Of a stretch of DNA of 39,792 nt, positions 33,041 through 39,792 are shown piece by piece. Under the pieces are notes generated by a model. That model was not told the DNA's origin, did not search any database, and was given only the letters and a program-made list of their open reading frames with translations. The position numbers were made by a program, and so were the translations under genes. Source of the DNA: Auxenochlorella pyrenoidosa (Eukaryota > Chlorophyta > Trebouxiophyceae > Chlorellales > Chlorellaceae); the NCBI GenBank assembly GCA_001430745.1, contig KQ482061.1:1153016-1192807 (forward strand), written 5' to 3'. The stretch's first letter is position 1. Every line of letters begins with the position of its first letter.

Positions 33041-33287
33041 GGCAGCGACGCCGGTCGTTTGAAGCCGCGACGCTGGTCGTTCGGTCGCCTCGCCCCATGC
33101 CTCGTTTGTAATTTGCCCCCTTGATGCCTCGCCTGCCACCCCCTGCACACCCAGTCATCCTCGTGCTGTCTGCCCCTGTTACTGCGGCAGCAGGCAGTGC
33201 CAATGTTTTTTACCAAGCAGGGCGGGGACGCAATCAGAGAGGACTGCAGCACCAGCCGTCTATTATGCTGCGCTGACGACAGCCGGT
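33041..33287. other. Convergent 3' region, SEC20 / OXA1
   Basis: The genes converge across about 250 bases. The SEC20 polyadenylation signal TGTAA is at 33107-33111. No signal for the opposite gene is evident. Confidence 0.5.
33107..33111 (+). promoter_or_regulatory. TGTAA polyadenylation signal of SEC20
   Basis: TGTAA is the green-algal polyadenylation signal and lies 67 bases after the stop codon. Confidence 0.65.
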
Positions 33288-35573
33288 TCAGGCGCTCTTG
33301 CCGGGCTTGGCCCGTGGCTTGCGTGCCGACAGGCTGGGTGGTGGCTGGGCGTACGTCTGCACCGGCTTGCCCGGCACCGCCGCGGCTGCTGCGCTGCCTG
33401 CTGGCCGCAGCTTGGAGAGGTCTGGCAGGCCCAGCACGCGCTTCACGCCCGGGATCTTGAGCAGCGAGGTCTGCGCCAGCGAGAAGATGTTGCTGGCTGC
33501 AGCAGGGGGGGTACAGAGGGAGAGGAGATCACGAGTTGCGGGCGGGGGACTGGCAGATACATGTGGTTGGGCGGGCAGGGATGGGTGCACAGGCATGGTC
33601 AGGACAAGAGAGCAGAGTAGCAGCAGCAATCCTTCATCCCACCGGACCCGCAGCCACGGCCCAAACCCCCGCCGCTATCAGGCCCGCTGCGCAGCCCTCC
33701 TACCTGTCCAATACATGAAGACCGAGGCCGGGATGGTGGTGGACAGCACAGGCACAAGCAGCGCCACAAAGCGCATCACGTTCTTCATCTTCTTCTTCGT
33801 CTCCTCCGGCTGCGCGCGGGGGGGCGGGGCGGGGAGGGGCCGCGGGCGGGCGTGGTGAGCCGCGGGTGCGGCGCCCTGCGGGCGTCACTCGGCCCTTGTG
33901 CCGCGGGAGCAAGTCGGCAGGCCAGCCACGACAGCGGTGGCCCCACCTGGGCCAGGTCCCACCCCCTCCTGAGCACCTGCCCCTCCATGCCGTCTGCCGC
34001 CCCCAGCTCGATGGTGGCCAGGAAGGAGAGGCCCGCCAGGGCGGGCAGCAGGTAGTATGGGTCGGCAGAGGTGAGGTCGGTGAACCACAGGGCGCCGCCC
34101 TCGGTGAGGGAGGGGACCTGCGGGGGGGTGGGGGGGGCCAAGCCCAGGGGTGTGGGGCTCAGCTGGGGTTGGGAGGAGCCAGAGCCGTGCAGCAGCTGGG
34201 CAGAGGTTGGGCAGCGAGTGGGTAAGGCAACGAACGGGGCGGCGCCGCGTGATGCGCAGAGGTGCGACTCCCCCGCCATGCACGGGGCTGCCTGTTGCGG
34301 AGGCAGGGACAAAGCTCGCCGGGGCGGCCAGCGGGGGGGTTGCCGGGCGCGGTCCCCACCTTGGCCTCTGCCAGGGCGCGCAGGCCGGTGAAGAAACCAA
34401 TGAAGATGGGCGCCTGCACAAACATGCCCCCCAGGCTCTTCATCGGGTTGCACTTGTACTTCTTCCACACCGCCATCACGCGCGCCGTGTGCTCTTGCTG
34501 CAGCCAGGGGGTGGGTGGGTGGGTGGGGAGGGCGCGTACGTGCAGCGCGCGTGTGCAGGGCCCGTGCGCACCCGCCCACCCGGCCACGCCCATGCCGGCC
34601 CATCGTGTGCCACATGCATGGCCAGCGCCCGCCCGCCGGGGTCGAGCCGAAGAAACTTGCACATCGGGGGCCCGGGCCGGGGACGTGCCGGGCCGGCTCA
34701 CCGCTGCGTTGGGGTTGCCCCGCGCCTGGTCCGCCTTCAGGTACTCCATGAGGGCCTCCATCTCGGGCCGGGCCTGCGGCGCGAGGGTTGATGGGGCAGG
34801 GAGCAAGCGCTGGGCGGGGACAGCTGCGCAGCTGGCGCGGCTGTGCGGGCGTGCTCGGTCGCTGGCCAGCCAGCAGGGGCTTGGCGGGCTCCGAGGAAGT
34901 TATGGTTCATTCTCATGCCACACAGCCACCCCGTGGGCGGCCCCGCCCCCACCTGGGAGAGGCGGTAGGTGTTCTTGACCTGGGAGATCATGACGGGCAG
35001 CGTGGCGAGCCGCATGCCCAGCGTGCAGAGCATGATGTCCTCCCACCACGGCAGCCCCGTCGCGCCGTGCACCGCGCACAGCAGCGCCTGCACCAGCCGG
35101 GAGCCCAGCCAGGCCTCCTCCCGAGCCGCCGCCAGCGCATCCACCTCGGCGCCCGATGCTGCCGCCACCACGGCGGCGGCAGACAGGAGGTCTGACATGC
35201 CAGTGCTGCTGCCTGCTGCTGCCGCTGTGTCTGCCGCCGATGCTGCAATGCTGCTGGCCCCCTCGAGCGAGCCCAGGTCCTCGGCAGCCGCAGCAACAGA
35301 GTCGGGCGGCGCCTGCGCTGCCTGCTCATCCCTGCTGCTTGCGCCGCCGCCGGGCCAGAAGCTGAGGTGCCGCACCGACGTATGCTGGTGCTGCGCGCGG
35401 CCATCGCCGCCCCCTGGTCCCGCATGCTGCCAACGATCCAGCAACTGCAGGGCGGCCGCCGACTGTGGCGCCCATGCAGCGCCCAGGCTGCCCTGTGCCG
35501 CCGCCGCCACCGCCTGGCTGCTGGCGGCAGCCAGGCTGCCCAACCTCAAGCGGGATAGGCTTTGCCTAATCAT
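33288..35573 (-). CDS. OXA1: Mitochondrial membrane insertase OXA1
   Basis: Six exons on the minus strand: 34953-35573, 34702-34773, 34360-34497, 33977-34117, 33704-33809 and 33288-33496, all in phase, giving 428 aa. The N terminus (MIRQSLSRLRLGSLAAASSQ) is a typical mitochondrial presequence. The YidC/Oxa1 core follows: TGLPWWEDIMLCTLGMRLAT, ARPEMEALMEYLK, then QAPIFIGFFTGLRALAEAK and VPSLTEGGALWFTDLTSADP. Next are LATIELGAADGMEG, STTIPASVFMYWT and ASNIFSLAQTSLLKIPGVK. These match OXA1L segment by segment, more closely than plastid ALB3. The protein inserts mitochondrially encoded and conservatively sorted proteins into the inner membrane. Its basic C-terminal tail (SARKPRAKPGKSA) could contact the mitoribosome. 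The domain before the core is Ala/Gly-rich and poorly conserved. Confidence 0.92.
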
Positions 35574-36426
35574 AATTGGACTATGAGTTCCGCCGGTAGC
35601 GAGAGCGGGCCCAGGAGAGCTGCCAAAAGGGTGGGAAAGTGCTCAGCGCTCAAGAGGCACCTTGGCGGGTGGGCAGGGCAGTCAACAGGCGACCACGGAT
35701 GCAGGTCGGGCGATGCAAGGTGCAGGGCGCGTCGCAAGGGTGCTCAGGTGTCACCATCTGGCCATTTGTTCCTCGCTCCGTGCTGCGCTCTGCTGGGCGG
35801 CCCAAGCTCCGAAGTGGAGGTCTGGGCCTGCCTCGGCCTCTTCCTCGCCTCGGGCGTAGCTCCAGGTGCGCGGCCAGGGGTGGGGCCCGCATGCGCGCCG
35901 CTGGCATGGGCGGCAAGCATGTGGGGACTGTCTGGAGGGCCTCTGATGCCAGCGACAGCACTTGGCAGCTGCCTTGATGGAGCTGCACCGCCTCCCCGGC
36001 CGGATGGGGCTCAGGCAGTCATGCGGCCCGCAAGGCGGCGCAGCATGGGGGCTGGGACAGGCAGCAGCGAGCGGTGCCGCTGCCAGACACCTGAGCGATG
36101 CGCGCCAGCAGGCGGCAGCGGTGTTGGCTGCTCGGACCGGCGGCCGCCCTCGGGCAGCGACCGAACGAGAGCAGCCTCTGCAGTCAGCAGGCTGTCCAGA
36201 ATGGGCAGGCAGCGATGAATGCGGCACATGCTCTGATGTGTCGTGACTACGGGCAGCGACGCAGAGCAGTGTGCAGAGCAGTCGGTAGCCCGGCGACGAG
36301 CTGGCAGCCAGCTCGCTGAGTGCTTGCCGGCACACAGCGCCCGTGCCCAGAACGCTGCCCGCCGCCTGCCCAGAACGCTGCGCGCCGCCTGCCCATCGCC
36401 CGCAGGTCGACACACAGAGCACCAAG
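35574..36426. promoter_or_regulatory. Divergent intergenic region, OXA1 / RPL23
   Basis: This stretch lies between divergent start codons. Its right end probably holds the RPL23 leader and a leader intron, since CCCATCGCCCGCAG (a good 3' splice site) ends at about 36405, some 20 bases before the ATG. Two 23-bp tandem repeats at 36345-36390 lie just before it. No coding gene is supported. Confidence 0.45.
36345..36390 (+). repeat. Two 23-bp tandem repeats upstream of RPL23
   Basis: The unit starts GCCCAGAACGCTGC and is repeated twice with one difference, at 36345-36367 and 36368-36390. A partial third unit runs into the putative leader-intron acceptor. Confidence 0.75.
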
Positions 36427-37970
36427 ATGGCGTCCAAGCGCAAGGGTGGTGTCGGCGGCAACAAGTTTCGCATGACCCTGGGTCTCCCGGTGGCAGCGGT
36501 GATGAACTGCGCCGACAACAGGTGCGCCGGGCAGCAGCTGCCGCCCCGCTGCCGCTTGGGCCAGTGCCACTGCCCTTAGAGGGGCATCGGAACCGAGGTC
36601 TGGCGCGTCATGTTCGCCAGCCATCGTCGGGCAGACAGATTCGTATCGCGCCCCGCGGCGGCGCTGCTGCTCGCGCGAAGCTTGACGCTCGCTGGTCGGC
36701 GCCCCCCGCCCCCCGCCCCCCCTTGCGCAGCGGCGCCAAGAACCTGTACATCATCTCGGTGCACGGCTGGGGCGCGCGCCTCAACCGCCTGCCGGCCGCC
36801 GCCCCCGGCGACATGGTGATGGCCACCGTGAAGAAGGGCAAGCCCGACCTGCGCAAGAAGGGTGAGCAGGGCGCGGGGCGGCGCGGCGCGTGGCTGGGCG
36901 GGGCGGGCTGCCTGCGTGGCTGGCTTGATTAGCCCTGGAGGGGACAGATAAGCAGCAGCAGCACAGCAGTGGCACAACCACCAGCGGATGCGGCAGCATG
37001 CAGAAGCAGCAGCATGTGGTGGCTGTTCAGGCCGTCACCAGCAGGTGCAGCTTGCCACCCAACCGCACAGCGGACAGATGTCCAACAGCCACGCAGCGGG
37101 AATATGTGCACCCGCTGCGGGCCTGGACTGGCTGCTGGGTGTTGCAGCTGTAGCTGGGGGAAGGGCAGTACAGTGCATAGCGGGAGTCGCAGCTGCCCAG
37201 CTGGCGGCGGCAGCAGCCCGGGCTTGGCTTGCAGGGGCCCGGGTGGCCACACCCCAGCAGCCTCACCCTGCCTTGCAGCCCAGCGATCGCTCCACATTTG
37301 TGGCGCCGCTCACAATTCACGCCAGCCTGGCAGAAGACCCTCGCTGCTAAATGCCTCATCGCGGAGGCCGCCAGCCTCCCTGCTCCCCCACCAGCCCCGA
37401 CCTCCCACACCGCCACCCGCCCACCGACCCTCCTTCCAACCTCCTACCCCCAACCCCCCGCAGTCATGCCCGCGATTGTGGTGCGGCAGCGCAAGGCGTT
37501 CCGGCGGAAGGACGGCACCTACATCTACTTTGAGGACAACGCCGGCGTGATTGTCAACACCAAGGGCGAGATGAAGGGTGAGAAAGGAGGGGGGGGGGGG
37601 GGTGCTGCCTGGGCCGGGGCACGCTCTGGCCACATCCACGCGCAGCCGGCCCTGCGCCCCCGGGCCCGCAGCTGCGCCGGCTCTGCACCCCAGCCTGGGT
37701 GGTGGTGGGAGCAGCTGGCTGGTATGCCGTACGTGCTGCTCATGCAGAGTGGCTCTCAGGTAGTGCCCCTTCCGGCCTCTCCACCAGCTCAGCCTCGTTG
37801 GGCCATGGCGGTCCATTGACCTGCCCTGCCTGCCACCGACCTGCCTGCCCTTTTGCCTCCCCCTGTGCACCAACCCCTCATGTGCAGGCTCCGCCATCAC
37901 CGGCCCTGTGGCCAAGGAGTGCGCGGACCTCTGGCCCCGTGTGGCAGCGGCAGCCAACACCATCGTCTGA
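36427..37970 (+). CDS. RPL23: 60S ribosomal protein L23 (uL14)
   Basis: Four exons: 36427-36521, 36731-36861, 37464-37577 and 37888-37970. They give exactly 140 aa, the usual eukaryotic length. The sequence runs [50 protein letters not shown] and [18 protein letters not shown]. It continues [36 protein letters not shown] and [18 protein letters not shown]. uL14 sits at the subunit interface of the large ribosomal subunit. A splice acceptor lies about 20 bases before the ATG, suggesting a leader intron as is common in ribosomal protein genes. A TGTAA signal is at 38071-38075, about 100 bases after the stop. Confidence 0.98.
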
Positions 37971-38070
37971 GCTGCAAACGTAGCGGGCGGCGCGCGGCGC
38001 ACCCTGCACCCGGCCAGCCAGCAGCCTCCAGCTTAGGCCTTGACGCCAGTGCGCCGCCTGTCTGCAACGC

Positions 38071-38075
38071 TGTAA
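38071..38075 (+). promoter_or_regulatory. TGTAA polyadenylation signal of RPL23
   Basis: The green-algal polyadenylation signal, about 100 bases after the stop codon. Confidence 0.6.
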
Positions 38076-38262
38076 CATGCCCTCGCCACAGCCTCATGGC
38101 AGTGATGCACTTGAGAGCATGGCTGCCTCGCGCCTAGACGAGAGTTGCAGAGATCCACAGCTGGCAGCAGCAGCAGGAGCACTGGTGTTCTGCTGGCCAG
38201 TGAAGCAAGTGGCATGCCTCTTGCCTGGCGGTGGGTTAGAGTACGCTGAGCAGGAGCCAGGT

Positions 38263-38267
38263 TTACA
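38263..38267 (-). promoter_or_regulatory. TGTAA polyadenylation signal of the FtsH-like gene
   Basis: The signal reads TGTAA on the minus strand, about 420 bases after the stop. This is the only such signal in the flank. Confidence 0.4.
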
Positions 38268-38687
38268 TGAAAGAAGAGGATCTGGGTTAGGCGGCAAGCG
38301 GCTTGAAGGGTTGAGGCCAGGAGCCATCGGGCGCCTGGCAGGGAAGGAGGGTATGAATGCATGCATGGGCGCGCCTGCTCTGCGCTGGCGGGTGCACAGG
38401 AAAAAGGCATGCTAGAGACAAGGGTACAGAGGCCAGCAGAGGAGATTGAAGTACAGCCTGCATGCAGAGCGGGTGGGGTGCAGAGGTGCAGAGGCAGGTG
38501 GAGGCGGGGCAGAGCGGGCCCAATGTGCGAGGGTGGAGAGGCAGCTGACAGGAAGCATGGGCTAAAAGGCAGGCAGGTGGCAGCCAGCACCAGAACAGAG
38601 CAACACAGGGTAGGCAGCGCAGCTGCGCAGCAGGTTAGCTAGACTGCCCAGGCATGCGCCGTAAGCGGCCTGCTCCAGGGACCCGCT

Positions 38688-39579
38688 TCAAGTTGCTACG
38701 ATGCGCGGCCGCCTCTTGCCCGCTGGCTGCTCCTGCTCCTGCTGCTGCTGCTGCTGCCCCGTCGCCTCTGGCTGCTGCTCAGAGGCGGGCTGGGCTGCTG
38801 CAGCGGCTGCGGCTGTGGGTGAGGCACGCCCCGCTGCGCCGCTGGCCATGGTCTCGGCATCAAACTGCTTGGCAGCCAGAGCCAGGTCGCCAGCAGGGGT
38901 GTCGGTGGGCGGCGGCGGCGCTCGCACATCTGCATCCTCTGCCTCCTCCTCAGCCGCCTGTGCGAAGAGCAGGCAAGGCGCGGCGGTGTGGGCGCACTGT
39001 TGTGCAGGCCATGCAGCCAACTGCGGTGGCAGCCGGCACCCTTGCAGCATGGCAACAGTGGACTCCTGCATGGTGCCTGTGCACCGCGTCCTGGTGCTCA
39101 CGCCTCCCTGGAGCCCACCAGCCGAGGGCCGCCACACCAGAGCTGGCAGGCAGCATGGCCAGCCCAGCACAGGCGGCTTGGCCGCGCAGCCCACCTTGCC
39201 GCCGGGGCCCTCCTTGCCAAAGCCCTCCCGGAACTTGTCGATGTTGCGCAGCTCGTTGGAGCGGTAGGGGCGCGGGCCCAGCAGAGCCTCCAGGTCCTCT
39301 CGGGGGGGGGGGGGGGCGACAAGTCGGAGGCTGCCTGTCGGTTGTGTGCATGCGTGGAGGGAGGCTGGCTGCAGACGGCAGAGCGGGGGGTGCTGCGCCA
39401 AGGCGGGCAGCAGGCGCAGTCGAGCGCCAGGCATGGACGATTGGCCCGCCAGGCGGCTAGCCTGCTCCCCGGCAGCAGCGTATCCCGCCCACCCTCCGGC
39501 CCTCACCTGTGCCCAGCACCTCCTTCTGCAGCAGCGCCTGCGCCATGCTCTCCACCGCCCCCTTCTTCTCCTCCAGCAG
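38688..39579 (-). CDS. FtsH/AFG3-type AAA metalloprotease, C-terminal exons (5' part outside window)
   Basis: Three exons on the minus strand: 39507-39579, 39195-39298 and 38688-38957. They join in phase to 148 codons and a stop; the gene continues past the right edge. The sequence LLEEKKGAVESMAQALLQKE, then VLGTEDLEALLGPRPYRSNE and LRNIDKFREGFGKE, matches the end of the M41 peptidase domain of mitochondrial m-AAA proteases (AFG3L2, plant FtsH3/10: EKKADVEKVALLLLEKEVL.., LLGPRPF). These degrade damaged inner-membrane proteins and process others. The AAA module and the HEXXH zinc site must lie outside the window. The tail is disordered (Pro, Ala, then Gln-rich, ending KRRPRIVAT). A plastid FtsH is less likely but not excluded. 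The 3' splice site at 39299 is preceded by a long poly-C tract on the coding strand. Confidence 0.78.
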
Positions 39580-39739
39580 CTGCGCCACGGGGGGCAGACA
39601 GGCAGGGGGTCGTCGGCTCCCCCACACGCCCGCACAGCCGCGCCGCCAAGCAGGGCGCTCGCCCGCCAGCAGCCGTCCTCGACGCTGCTGCGCGCACAGC
39701 CTGCAGCGCCTGCCGCCTACACCGCACCCCCTTACGCCC

Positions 39740-39792
39740 CCCCCCCCCCCCCCTCCCACCCACCACCACCACACACACACACACACACACAC
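39740..39792 (-). repeat. Poly-C and (CA)n low-complexity end of window
   Basis: A C-run followed by CCACCACCACC and a (AC)n microsatellite reaches the right edge, in an intron of the FtsH-like gene. Confidence 0.85.

Larger units (their letters stand above)
37971..38687. other. Convergent 3' region, RPL23 / FtsH-like protease
   Basis: The two genes converge across 717 bases. TGTAA occurs on the plus strand at 38071-38075 (RPL23) and on the minus strand at 38263-38267 (FtsH-like). This places both 3' ends without overlap. No further gene is seen. Confidence 0.5.

Noticed and set aside
34737..35573. Possibility that the Oxa1/YidC gene is plastid ALB3
   Set aside because: The N terminus is a mitochondrial-type presequence and the core motifs match OXA1L better.

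Overview
The window is nuclear DNA of a green alga, most likely a Chlorella-like trebouxiophyte. It is GC-rich. Genes are dense, on both strands, and cut by many short GT-AG introns. Several 3' regions carry the green-algal polyadenylation signal TGTAA. Conserved proteins resemble plant or animal orthologues (RPL23, BUD23, RPA2, SepSecS, SEC20, OXA1). There are no bacterial operons or Shine-Dalgarno sites. Exons were joined by hand by matching splice sites, reading phase and family conservation.

Layout. 1-2093 (-): the 5' exons of a BAR-like coiled-coil gene that runs off the left edge. 3016-5017 (-): its tandem paralogue. 5018-6753: long intergenic stretch with one small ORF. 6754-10283 (+): secreted trypsin-like serine protease with a cysteine-rich tail. 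11101-16181 (+): Tudor-like plus two B3-type DNA-binding domains with Gln-rich segments. 16330-16463: short retroelement copy with a target-site duplication. 16830-20597 (+): BUD23 18S rRNA methyltransferase. Its 1.85-kb fifth intron holds a second retroelement (mostly hidden in a 912-base N gap) and a U3 snoRNA gene. 21019-23686 (-): RPA2. 24049-26146 (+): plastid-type helical-repeat protein. 26336-29895 (-): SepSecS. 30506-33040 (+): SEC20 SNARE ending in KDEL. 33288-35573 (-): mitochondrial OXA1. 36427-37970 (+): RPL23. 38688-39579 and beyond (-): C-terminal exons of an FtsH-type AAA protease.

Functional themes are mostly housekeeping: ribosome biogenesis (BUD23, U3, RPL23), DNA replication and repair (RPA2), selenocysteine synthesis (SepSecS), Golgi-to-ER transport (SEC20) and mitochondrial membrane quality control (OXA1, FtsH). 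The most striking observation is a U3 snoRNA gene, with its own Pol III-like signals, nested on the same strand inside an intron of BUD23. Both products act on 18S rRNA. A retroelement with a clear 16-bp target-site duplication sits just upstream of the U3 promoter.
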